From NCBI GenBank assembly GCA_002315825.1, contig DCIC01000025.1, positions 9,732 to 15,576 on the forward strand: 5,845 nt of DNA, read 5' to 3'. Position numbers and translations under genes: made by a program. Of the stretch, positions 1 through 5,845 are shown one piece after another. Source of the DNA: Bacteroidales bacterium UBA1736 (GTDB lineage: Bacteria > Bacteroidota > Bacteroidia > Bacteroidales > UBA932). Position 1 is the stretch's first letter. Every line of letters starts with the position of its first letter. The notes under the pieces are model-generated. The model did not search any database. It was not told where the DNA came from and worked only from the letters and a program-made list of their open reading frames with translations.

Positions 1-314
1 ATCAGTGGAGAAGAGAGATGCTTGAGTATGTGCAAGCTAACATCGATTTTGTCGATGATTATCTGAAAGCCAATTTGCCTGAGATTCATTGTACAAGGCC
101 GCAGGCTTCGTTTTTGATTTGGCTGGATTGCAGAGGCTTGGGGCTTTCTCAAAAGGAACTTGTATCTGTCTTTGAGGATAAAGCTCATCTGGAACTCAAT
201 GATGGAACGATGTTCGGCTCTCAGGGTGAGGGCTATATGCGGCTGAATGTGGGATGCCCACGCAGTGTGCTCGCTCGGGCGCTTGACAATCTTCGCGCTG
301 CTCTCAAGCCTTGA
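1..314 (+). CDS. MalY/PatB-family PLP-dependent C-S lyase/aminotransferase, C-terminal fragment
   Basis: This is the 3' end of a gene that starts before the window; the open frame (codons beginning at base 3) runs in from the edge and stops at TGA 312-314, leaving about 103 residues. The visible part is the C-terminal small domain of a fold-type I pyridoxal-phosphate enzyme. It contains WLDCRGLGLS, then LNDGTMFG, then GEGYMRLN, then PRSVL and a final helix, the order seen at the C-terminus of MalY/PatB cystathionine beta-lyases. From family knowledge, the Arg in MRLN (codon 240-242) should bind the substrate carboxylate. Such enzymes cleave the C-S bond of cystathionine or cysteine conjugates to a thiol, pyruvate and ammonia in the cytosol. 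The PLP lysine and most of the large domain lie outside the window, so exact substrate and gene name cannot be decided. A related class I/II aminotransferase is the main alternative. The ATG at 18 is an internal Met, not the start. Confidence 0.87.
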   Translation, partial: QWRREMLEYVQANIDFVDDYLKANLPEIHCTRPQASFLIWLDCRGLGLSQKELVSVFEDKAHLELNDGTMFGSQGEGYMRLNVGCPRSVLARALDNLRAALKP

Positions 315-900
315 ATTCCTTCAATGCTTCAAAAACTTTCTCAGTCGGGAATCCCATCACTGTAAAGAAAGATCCTTCGATCTTTTCAATGGCCGCGTAC
401 CCTATCCATTCCTGGATGCCATAGGCGCCGGCTTTGTCGAAGGGCTTGTATGTGTCAATGTAGTAGCTTATTTCTTCGTCGGTCATTTGCCGGAAATACA
501 CTTTTGCTGTATCGCAGAAGCTCTTTTCGTGGGATGCGTCCCTGATTGTGACCGCTGTGATGACTTCGTGGGATCTGCCTGAAAGCTTTCGGAGCATCCC
601 GAATGCGGCTTCTCTGTCGTGAGGCTTGCCAAGGACTTCCTTCTTGCCATTATCGTCCGATACAACGACTACGGTGTCTGATGTGATGAGGATTTCGGAA
701 GCGGTGAGAGGACGGTGGAATCCGTGAGACTTGCCCTTTGACATAGCCAGAGGCACTTGGTCTGCTTGCAAGTCGGCATCAACGGATTCGATGAATGTAT
801 TTTCGGTGTCAACGGTAAATGCAAGGTCAAGTCCCGCGAGCAGTTCTTTTCTGCGCGGAGATGCGCTTCCAAGGATGATGGATTTATGATTTTGTGCCAT
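304..900 (-). CDS. maf: Maf family nucleoside triphosphate pyrophosphatase (YhdE-like, probable dTTP/UTP type)
   Basis: Complete 198-residue protein, the usual Maf length. Maf proteins hydrolyse non-canonical or excess nucleoside triphosphates to the monophosphate plus pyrophosphate in the cytosol, and are linked to septum control. Motifs seen in order: N-terminal SASPRR (12-17) just after the first strand, SDTVV with the presumed catalytic Asp75, LGKP (90-93), SGRSHEV (108-113), DKAGAYGIQ (155-163) and GSFFTVMGFP (176-185). The DKAGAYGIQ form matches the YhdE branch (dTTP/UTP) rather than the YceF branch (7-methyl-GTP); the substrate is inferred from this. The ATG at 900 was chosen because SASPRR then lies 11 residues from the N-terminus as in homologues. 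The open frame continues to an ATG at 999, but that 33-residue extension is low-complexity and lies over the upstream gene. The start overlaps the DUF3467 gene by 17 bp, implying co-transcription, and the stop overlaps the convergent lyase gene by 11 bp. Confidence 0.95.
   Translation of the reverse strand: MAQNHKSIILGSASPRRKELLAGLDLAFTVDTENTFIESVDADLQADQVPLAMSKGKSHGFHRPLTASEILITSDTVVVVSDDNGKKEVLGKPHDREAAFGMLRKLSGRSHEVITAVTIRDASHEKSFCDTAKVYFRQMTDEEISYYIDTYKPFDKAGAYGIQEWIGYAAIEKIEGSFFTVMGFPTEKVFEALKEFKA
306..329. other. Imperfect inverted repeat at the junction of two convergent genes
   Basis: AAGC (306-309) and TTGAA (311-315) pair with TTCAA (320-324) and GCTT (326-329) around a four-base TTCC loop, with one mismatch (C310/T325). 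The hairpin covers the stop codons or last codons of both convergent genes. It has no T-run following it on either strand, so it is not a classical intrinsic terminator. It might still be a weak bidirectional end structure, because there is no other space for one between the genes. Chance occurrence within coding sequence is quite possible. Confidence 0.3.
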
Positions 901-1204
901 TTCCTGCGTTGAAGTCTGCAAGGTTGAATGTGGGCTTGGGCTCTGCCTGCCCCATCTGGATTGGGCCGAATTGGGATTCGTATTTGCTGATATTGTCAAG
1001 AAGGGCGCTGCTCAGTCTCTTGGCGTGCTCCGGGGTGAGAATGATGCGGCTGTTGATCTCGGGCTTGGGGAGCCCGGGGAGTATTTCGGCGAAATCCACT
1101 ATGAATTCGCTGTGGGAATGGGTGATGATTGCGAGATTGCTATAGACGCCTTTTGCTATTTCGGGCTTGATGTCAAGATTGATGGCTTGTTTCTTCTCTT
1201 CCAT
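884..1204 (-). CDS. DUF3467 domain-containing small protein
   Basis: Complete 106-residue protein of unknown function. The core at residues 9-79 fits the DUF3467 family as I remember it: NLDI near the start, then GVYSNLAIITHSHSEFIVDF (20-38), ILPGLPKPEINSRIILTPEHAKRL (41-64) and a terminal helix ending NISKYESQFG. No signal peptide, membrane segment or metal-binding cluster is visible, so it is presumably cytosolic. The tail after residue 80 is Pro/Gly/Asn-rich and looks flexible. The ATG at 1204 (MEEKK) was chosen because the frame upstream of it is unlike the family and would run into the divergent valS gene. It is the first gene of a leftward operon, its TAA stop lying 17 bp inside maf, which suggests translational coupling. 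A Bacteroidota-type promoter match lies just upstream. No function should be assigned. Confidence 0.9.
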   Translation of the reverse strand: MEEKKQAINLDIKPEIAKGVYSNLAIITHSHSEFIVDFAEILPGLPKPEINSRIILTPEHAKRLSSALLDNISKYESQFGPIQMGQAEPKPTFNLADFNAGNGTKS

Positions 1205-1218
1205 ATGGGCTATTGATT

Positions 1219-1252
1219 TTTCACAAAAATAGCGAAAAATGTCGTATCTTTG
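1219..1252 (+). promoter_or_regulatory. Putative Bacteroidota-type promoter for the valS operon
   Basis: Bases 1245-1252 are TATCTTTG, an exact match to the Bacteroidota -7 consensus TAnnTTTG. The best upstream partner is TTTC at 1219-1222, one base from TTTG with a slightly long 22-bp spacer. Transcription would begin around 1256-1260, giving a leader under 20 bases before the valS ATG at 1275. That leaves no room for a T-box or similar leader regulator. No Shine-Dalgarno sequence is seen, and the bases before the start are A/T-rich, as is common in this phylum. Confidence 0.6.
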
Positions 1253-1255
1253 AAA
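1224..1255 (-). promoter_or_regulatory. Putative Bacteroidota-type promoter for the DUF3467-maf operon
   Basis: Read on the minus strand, bases 1231-1224 are TATTTTTG, an exact match to the Bacteroidota -7 consensus TAnnTTTG. A TTTC at 1255-1252 differs by one base from the -33 TTTG element, with a 20-bp spacer, which is in the expected range. Transcription would start near 1217-1220, leaving a leader of about 15 bases before the ATG at 1204. The region is AT-rich, so a chance match cannot be excluded. Confidence 0.5.
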
Positions 1256-1274
1256 GATTATTAAATAATGGTAT

Positions 1275-3914
1275 ATGGAAATCAACGCTAAGTACAACCC
1301 CGCTGAAGTAGAAGACAAGTGGTACGCATATTGGCTGGAACACCGATTTTTTCATTCCGAGCCGAATGACAAGGAGCCTTACACAATCGTAATACCTCCG
1401 CCCAATGTCACCGGTATCCTTCATATGGGGCACGTGCTCAATAATACGATAAATGATGTATTGATCCGCAAAGCCCGTATGGACGGCAAGAATGCTTGCT
1501 GGGTGCCCGGCACGGATCACGCCTCCATCGCTACGGAGTCCAAGGTGGTTGCCAAGCTCAAGGGTATGGGAATCAATAAAGAAGACCTTACCCGTGAGGA
1601 GTTCCTTAAGTATGCCTGGGAATGGAAGGAGGAACACGGAGGAATCATTCTGCAGCAGCTTCGCAAGCTGGGTGCATCCTGTGATTGGGATAGGACCCGT
1701 TTTACTATGGAGCCTGCACTCACTGAGGCTGTGCTCAATACATTCGTTTATTTCTACAAGAAGGGGTGGATATATAAGGGCGTGAGGATGGTCAACTGGG
1801 ATCCCGTCGGACTTACGGCCGTGAGTGACGATGAGGTTATCCACAAGGATACTCAGAGCCATTTCTATCATATGAGGTATTTTATCTCTGACGGCAAGGG
1901 CAATCCCACTGACAAGTATATTGTTGTGGCCACCACTCGTCCCGAGACCATTATGGCAGACGCTGCCATCTGCGTCAACCCTGGCGATGAGCGTCATCAT
2001 TGGATGAAAGGGAAGAAAGTGCTCATCCCTCTGATCAATAAGGAGATTCCCATAATTGAGGATGATTATGTGGAGATGGATTTCGGAACAGGTTGCCTTA
2101 AGGTGACTCCTGCGCACGACGCTCACGACTATGAGATTGGACTTAGACATAATCTCCCCGTGCTTGACATCATAGATGACCACGGCCGTCTGAATGCTGA
2201 CGCTCAGATTCTTGTGGGTGAGGACCGCTTCACTGCAAGAGAGAAGATAGTGAAGATGCTTCAGGAGGCGGGCAATATGGAGAAGATAGAGGATTATACT
2301 TCCCCTGTCGGATATTCTGAGCGTACCAACGCTGTCATTGAGCCAAGGCTCAGCGCTCAGTGGTTCCTGAAGATGGGGGAGCTGGCTCCCAGGGCATTGG
2401 ACGCTGTCGAGTCTGGGATGATTAAGTTTATTCCTGACAAATATCGCAATACCTACCGCCATTGGATGGAGAATGCCCGCGACTGGTGCATTTCCCGTCA
2501 GCTCTGGTGGGGTCAGCGCATTCCTGCCTGGTATCTTCCTGACGGGCGCTATGTTGTGGAGAGAAATGAACAGGAAGCGTTGAAAGCAGCGCTCGCGCTC
2601 AATCCTGATATCAAGGCTGAAGACTTGCATCAGGATGAGGATGTGCTGGATACCTGGTTCAGCAGCTGGCTTTGGCCTATGTCCGTTTTTGATCCCGAAT
2701 ATCCGGGATGCCCTGAGCATAAGCCAAATAAGGATCTTTCATATTATTATCCGACCAATGATCTGGTTACGGCTCCTGATATCATTTTCTTCTGGGTGGC
2801 TCGTATGATTATGGCTGGAAATGAGTTTATGAATGATGTTCCTTTTCATAATGTTTATTTTACCGGCATCGTGCGCGATAAGATAGGCCGCAAGATGAGC
2901 AAGACTTTAGGTAACAGTCCCAATCCTCTTGATTTGATCGCTAATTATGGTGCTGATGCAGTGCGCATCGGTATGCTTCTTTGCTCGTCGGCCGGAAATG
3001 ATATTTTCTATGATGAGAGCCAGATTGAACAGGGAAGAAATTTCTGCGGTAAGATATGGAATTCATTCCGTCTCGTGAGCGGCTGGAATGTGGATGCAGC
3101 TGCTGCACAGAATGAATCTTCTGCGATTGCTGTGGACTGGTTCTCCAGCAAGCTCGATCAGACAATTGCCACAGTGGAGGATCATTATTCCAAGTTCAGA
3201 ATCTCAGATGCCCTGATGGCTATCTATAAGCTGTTCTGGGATGACTATTGCTCTTGGTATCTGGAGCTTGTGAAGCCCGCATACGGTGCGTCTATCGACA
3301 AGGCTACATATGATGCTACTTTGGGCTTCTTTGAGAAACTTCTGAAGATGATTCATCCTGTGATGCCTTTCATTACTGAGGAGCTCTGGCAGGCTATGGG
3401 CGAGCGTAAGGAAGGAGAGACCATTATGTATCAGCCTACGCCTAAGGCCGGTGAGGTCAATGCAAACATTATCTCTGCATTTGCTGTTGCAGCCGAGGCG
3501 ATAATGGACATCCGTGCTACACGTCAGGATAAGGGCATTTCTCCAAAAGAATCGCTTAATGTAACTGTTGATAATACATTCCCTATCAATATGGTGCCTG
3601 TTTTGAACAAGCTGTCCAATGTGCAGGTGAATGTAGGTGAGGCAGAAGGGGCTGGAGTTTCTTATATGGTTGGGACTTCAAAACTTTTCGTTGCTCTCGA
3701 GGGGATGGTCAATGTGGATGAGGAGGTTGCCAAACTTCAGGATGAGCTCGCTTATCAGCAGAAGTTCCTTGCGTCGGTTCGCTGCAAACTCTCAAATGAG
3801 AAGTTCGTTTCTCACGCGCCCGAGGCGGTTGTTGCGGTTGAACGAAAGAAGGAAAGCGATTGCCTTTCCAGAATTGAGGCCATTGAGGAAGCATTGAAAT
3901 CCTTCGGCAAATGA
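1275..3914 (+). CDS. valS: Valyl-tRNA synthetase (ValRS)
   Basis: Complete 879-residue class Ia aminoacyl-tRNA synthetase, the normal size for bacterial ValRS. It activates valine with ATP, charges tRNA-Val and edits misactivated threonine. Visible in order: N-terminal PPPNVTGILHMGH with the HIGH-type motif HMGH at 50-53; GTDHASIATE (79-88); the CP1 editing domain, with TTRPET (220-225) and GTGCLKVTPAHDAHDYE (271-287); the return to the catalytic core at CISRQLWWGQRIPAWY (405-420); DVLDTWFSS (456-464); the KMSKS-type loop KMSKT (540-544); the helical anticodon-binding domain (about 620-760); and the C-terminal coiled-coil arm (about 814-879) that contacts tRNA. ATG 1275 is the first in-frame start, since TAA at 1266-1268 closes the frame upstream. 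The TGA stop overlaps the ATG of the next gene by 4 bp (ATGA), so the two are very likely one operon with coupled translation. No frameshift or missing motif is seen. ValRS is favoured over IleRS or LeuRS by overall length, the editing-domain sequence and the C-terminal arm. Confidence 0.98.
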   Translation: MEINAKYNPAEVEDKWYAYWLEHRFFHSEPNDKEPYTIVIPPPNVTGILHMGHVLNNTINDVLIRKARMDGKNACWVPGTDHASIATESKVVAKLKGMGINKEDLTREEFLKYAWEWKEEHGGIILQQLRKLGASCDWDRTRFTMEPALTEAVLNTFVYFYKKGWIYKGVRMVNWDPVGLTAVSDDEVIHKDTQSHFYHMRYFISDGKGNPTDKYIVVATTRPETIMADAAICVNPGDERHHWMKGKKVLIPLINKEIPIIEDDYVEMDFGTGCLKVTPAHDAHDYEIGLRHNLPVLDIIDDHGRLNADAQILVGEDRFTAREKIVKMLQEAGNMEKIEDYTSPVGYSERTNAVIEPRLSAQWFLKMGELAPRALDAVESGMIKFIPDKYRNTYRHWMENARDWCISRQLWWGQRIPAWYLPDGRYVVERNEQEALKAALALNPDIKAEDLHQDEDVLDTWFSSWLWPMSVFDPEYPGCPEHKPNKDLSYYYPTNDLVTAPDIIFFWVARMIMAGNEFMNDVPFHNVYFTGIVRDKIGRKMSKTLGNSPNPLDLIANYGADAVRIGMLLCSSAGNDIFYDESQIEQGRNFCGKIWNSFRLVSGWNVDAAAAQNESSAIAVDWFSSKLDQTIATVEDHYSKFRISDALMAIYKLFWDDYCSWYLELVKPAYGASIDKATYDATLGFFEKLLKMIHPVMPFITEELWQAMGERKEGETIMYQPTPKAGEVNANIISAFAVAAEAIMDIRATRQDKGISPKESLNVTVDNTFPINMVPVLNKLSNVQVNVGEAEGAGVSYMVGTSKLFVALEGMVNVDEEVAKLQDELAYQQKFLASVRCKLSNEKFVSHAPEAVVAVERKKESDCLSRIEAIEEALKSFGK

Positions 3915-5836
3915 TTTCATTAGGGGACATTACGGTCGCATATGGATCCTATGTCCTTCTCGATCACGTGAGTTTTCACATCAGCGAGACGGACAAAATT
4001 GGACTCGTGGGAAAGAACGGGGCCGGTAAGTCAACTATTATGAAGATCATATGCGGTGAGCAGTCTCCTTCCTCCGGTACTGTCGATAAGCCCTCCCATA
4101 TCAGTATTGGGTATCTTCCTCAGATAATGTCGCATAATAAAGGTAAGACGGTCATAGATGAGACTATGACCGCCTTTGATTCTCTTTTTCAGATGGAAAA
4201 AGAGATGGAAGATATTACCGATGAGATAAGTAAACGTACTGATTATGAGTCAGATGAATACACTGAGCTAATAGGAAGGTTAAATGACCTGAATGACCGT
4301 TTGAACCTGACTCACAGTGAGCCCCCGCGGGTCCAGGCAATCAGGACGCTGAAGGGTCTTGGCTTTACGGAGGACGAACTTGAACGCCCCACGGAGACCT
4401 TCAGTCAGGGGTGGAATATGCGCATCGAGCTTGCCAAAATACTTCTTCGCAAGCCGGATCTCTTTCTTCTCGATGAGCCTACCAATCATCTTGATATCGA
4501 ATCTATTGAGTGGCTTGAGGATTATCTCAAGTCATACAGAGGATCCCTTCTTCTGGTTTCTCACGACCGAAAGTTTCTGGACAATGTGACTAACCGCACA
4601 GTAGAGATTATGCTCGGCAAGATTCACGACTACAAGGTGCCATATAGCCAATACCTGGGTTTGAGAGAGGAGAGGCTGTCTCAGCAGAATGCTGCGTATG
4701 AGAATCAGAAGAGAATGATTGAGAAGACCGAGGATTTTATAAATAAGTTCCGCTATAAGCCCACCAAATCCAATCAAGTACAGTCCAGGATCAAAGCTCT
4801 TGAGAAGATAGAAAGAATTGAGGTGGATGAGACTGACAATGCGACGATTACGGTCAAGTTTCCCTCTGCTCCGCGTTCGGGGGATGTGGTATTCAAGGCT
4901 TCTGACCTGACGCTGGGATATCCCCAGAAAGTGGTCTTTTCGGGCGCGGATATTGAGATAAAAAGAGGGGAGAAGGTTGCCCTTATCGGGCGTAACGGTG
5001 AGGGGAAAACAACGCTGATACGGTCCATAATGGGGGAGTTGGACCCCATAGCAGGGGAGGCTCGGGTCGGGCATAATGTAATAATAGGGTATTTTGCTCA
5101 GAATCAGGAGGATGTATTGGATAAATCGCAGACCGTATATTCAACTCTGGATAGAATTGCAACTGTCGATACCAGAACAAAGTTGAGATCTATTCTGGGA
5201 GCTTTTCTTTTTCGCGGAGAGGACATTGACAAAAGAATTTCTGTACTAAGCGGAGGGGAGAGGGCCAGGCTTGGAATGGCTAAGCTGATCCTGCAGAACA
5301 ACAACCTGCTTGTTCTCGATGAGCCTACCAATCATATGGATATCAAGTCAAAAGATGTGCTGAAGCAGGCTCTTATGTCATTTGACGGTACTCTGATTGT
5401 GGTTTCTCACGACAGGGACTTTCTGGACGGTCTTGTGGACAAATTCTATGAATTCAAGGACGGAAAGGTTAAGGAGCATCTCGAGACCATCAGACAGTTT
5501 CTGGATTCAAGGAAGATGGAATCTCTCAAGGATATTGAGCGACAGGATACTTCGTCGTCCGCAGCTGTTAGCCCACCTCCCGTTCAGGCTCCGGTATGCG
5601 AGGTGAAGTTGAGCTTTGAAGAGCAGCGGGCAAAGAATAAAGAGGCTAAAAAGATCCAAAACCGTATCAACTATTTGGAGACTGAGATTGCCAAGCTGGA
5701 AAAGAAGATGTCCGACTTGGAAAAAGTCCTGTCAAATCCGGATGAAAATACTGATGTTATGGAAGTTACGCGCTCTTATCTAGAGTTAAAAAGAGATCTG
5801 GATTCTAAGACTGAGGAGTGGGGAAGTCTGATCTGA
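3911..5836 (+). CDS. ABC-F family ATPase, probable ribosome-associated translation factor
   Basis: Complete 641-residue protein with two ABC ATPase domains and no membrane segments, so not a transporter. NBD1: Walker A GKNGAGKST (34-42), degenerate signature FSQGW (164-168), Walker B LFLLDEPTNHLD (184-195) and H-loop His218. The linker (about 237-320) has the charged helical FRYKPTKSNQVQSRIKALEK segment typical of the ABC-F P-site tRNA-interaction motif. NBD2: GRNGEGKTT (360-368), LSGGE (446-450), LLVLDEPTNHMD (466-477) and His500. Both Walker B glutamates (189, 471) are present, so it should hydrolyse ATP. A Ser/Pro-rich hinge (about 547-562) leads to a C-terminal coiled coil (about 568-637), as in Uup, YheS and YdiF relatives. 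Family members bind the ribosomal E site and resolve stalled or drug-bound ribosomes; which role applies here is unknown. Housekeeping is likelier than antibiotic resistance, given the length, the coiled-coil end and co-transcription with valS. Its ATG overlaps the valS stop by 4 bp. Confidence 0.95.
   Translation: MISLGDITVAYGSYVLLDHVSFHISETDKIGLVGKNGAGKSTIMKIICGEQSPSSGTVDKPSHISIGYLPQIMSHNKGKTVIDETMTAFDSLFQMEKEMEDITDEISKRTDYESDEYTELIGRLNDLNDRLNLTHSEPPRVQAIRTLKGLGFTEDELERPTETFSQGWNMRIELAKILLRKPDLFLLDEPTNHLDIESIEWLEDYLKSYRGSLLLVSHDRKFLDNVTNRTVEIMLGKIHDYKVPYSQYLGLREERLSQQNAAYENQKRMIEKTEDFINKFRYKPTKSNQVQSRIKALEKIERIEVDETDNATITVKFPSAPRSGDVVFKASDLTLGYPQKVVFSGADIEIKRGEKVALIGRNGEGKTTLIRSIMGELDPIAGEARVGHNVIIGYFAQNQEDVLDKSQTVYSTLDRIATVDTRTKLRSILGAFLFRGEDIDKRISVLSGGERARLGMAKLILQNNNLLVLDEPTNHMDIKSKDVLKQALMSFDGTLIVVSHDRDFLDGLVDKFYEFKDGKVKEHLETIRQFLDSRKMESLKDIERQDTSSSAAVSPPPVQAPVCEVKLSFEEQRAKNKEAKKIQNRINYLETEIAKLEKKMSDLEKVLSNPDENTDVMEVTRSYLELKRDLDSKTEEWGSLI
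4467..4489 (+). repeat. Internal direct repeat copy 1 (Walker B of NBD1)
   Basis: This 23-bp stretch is identical to 5313-5335. It covers the codons for LDEPTNH in the first ATPase domain of the ABC-F gene. The offset between copies is 846 bp, exactly 282 codons. The similarity continues without a gap into the H-loop region: 4554-4567 equals 5400-5413, and 4574-4582 equals 5420-5428. It reflects the ancient tandem ATPase-domain duplication, not a mobile element. Confidence 0.8.
5313..5335 (+). repeat. Internal direct repeat copy 2 (Walker B of NBD2)
   Basis: Second copy of the 23-bp repeat at 4467-4489, encoding LDEPTNH of the second ATPase domain with the same codon at all seven positions. 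Because the copies are in the same reading frame, recombination between them would delete 282 codons in frame and leave a single-domain protein of 359 residues. Confidence 0.8.
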
Positions 5837-5845
5837 TTTGCAGCC

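Noticed and set aside
901..999. N-terminal 33-residue extension of Maf to an ATG at 999
   Set aside because: The extra residues are Ser/Thr/Gln/Asn-rich, precede the conserved SASPRR start of the family and lie entirely over the DUF3467 coding end. The ATG at 900 gives the normal length.
894..1216. Two plus-strand frames of about 80 codons across the DUF3467 gene
   Set aside because: They are antisense to a conserved domain, overlap one another in different frames and show no domain or start context.
1205..1274. Possible T-box or attenuator leader ahead of valS
   Set aside because: The predicted leader is under 20 bases, with no stem-loop and no Val-rich leader peptide.
1205..1318. Extension of the DUF3467 protein upstream to an ATG at 1318
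   Set aside because: It would cover the whole divergent promoter gap and part of valS, and the added residues do not resemble the family.
1221..2720. A 499-codon open frame on the minus strand opposite valS
   Set aside because: It lies wholly antisense to an intact, motif-complete valS and its translation resembles no domain I recognise. It also runs across the promoter gap, and is best explained by codon bias in valS keeping antisense stops rare.
4532..5074. A 180-codon minus-strand frame opposite the ABC-F gene
   Set aside because: It is antisense shadow of a clearly functional gene. The translation has no recognisable motif and there is no promoter-like sequence upstream.
1..5845. Mobile elements, CRISPR arrays, toxin-antitoxin or defence genes, RNA genes
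   Set aside because: Nearly every base belongs to five ordinary coding regions. I saw no terminal inverted repeats, spaced short repeats, tRNA-like cloverleafs or integrase motifs.

Overview
This 5.8 kb window looks like chromosomal housekeeping DNA from a member of the Bacteroidota, probably the order Bacteroidales. Three things point that way. Start codons lack convincing Shine-Dalgarno sequences. The single divergent intergenic gap holds exact matches to the Bacteroidota -7 element (TAnnTTTG) on both strands. The protein types, especially the small DUF3467 protein, fit that phylum. I cannot place it below order. There are no mobile elements, tRNA or rRNA genes, CRISPR arrays or signs of transfer, and coding density is close to complete.

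Layout, left to right. Bases 1-314 (+) are the C-terminal end of a MalY/PatB-type pyridoxal-phosphate C-S lyase or aminotransferase. It runs tail to tail into a Maf nucleotide pyrophosphatase gene (304-900, -), and the two coding ends overlap by 11 bp around a small imperfect inverted repeat. The maf start overlaps the end of a DUF3467 gene (884-1204, -) by 17 bp, so these two form a leftward operon. A 70-bp gap (1205-1274) carries two superimposed, oppositely directed putative promoters. From there a rightward pair begins: valS (1275-3914), complete valyl-tRNA synthetase, followed with a 4-bp ATGA overlap by a cytosolic ABC-F ATPase (3911-5836). The last nine bases are non-coding as far as visible.

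The rightward operon is translation-centred: ValRS charges tRNA-Val, and the ABC-F protein is expected to act on the ribosome near the P-site tRNA. The leftward operon pairs a nucleotide-pool sanitising enzyme with a small protein of unknown function. The divergent promoters share essentially the same DNA, so the two operons may compete for RNA polymerase.

I did not find a previously undescribed system here. The observations worth a second look are modest: the superimposed promoter pair, the tight gene overlaps, an SQG in place of SGG in the first ABC signature of the ABC-F protein, and an exact in-frame 23-bp internal repeat in that gene.
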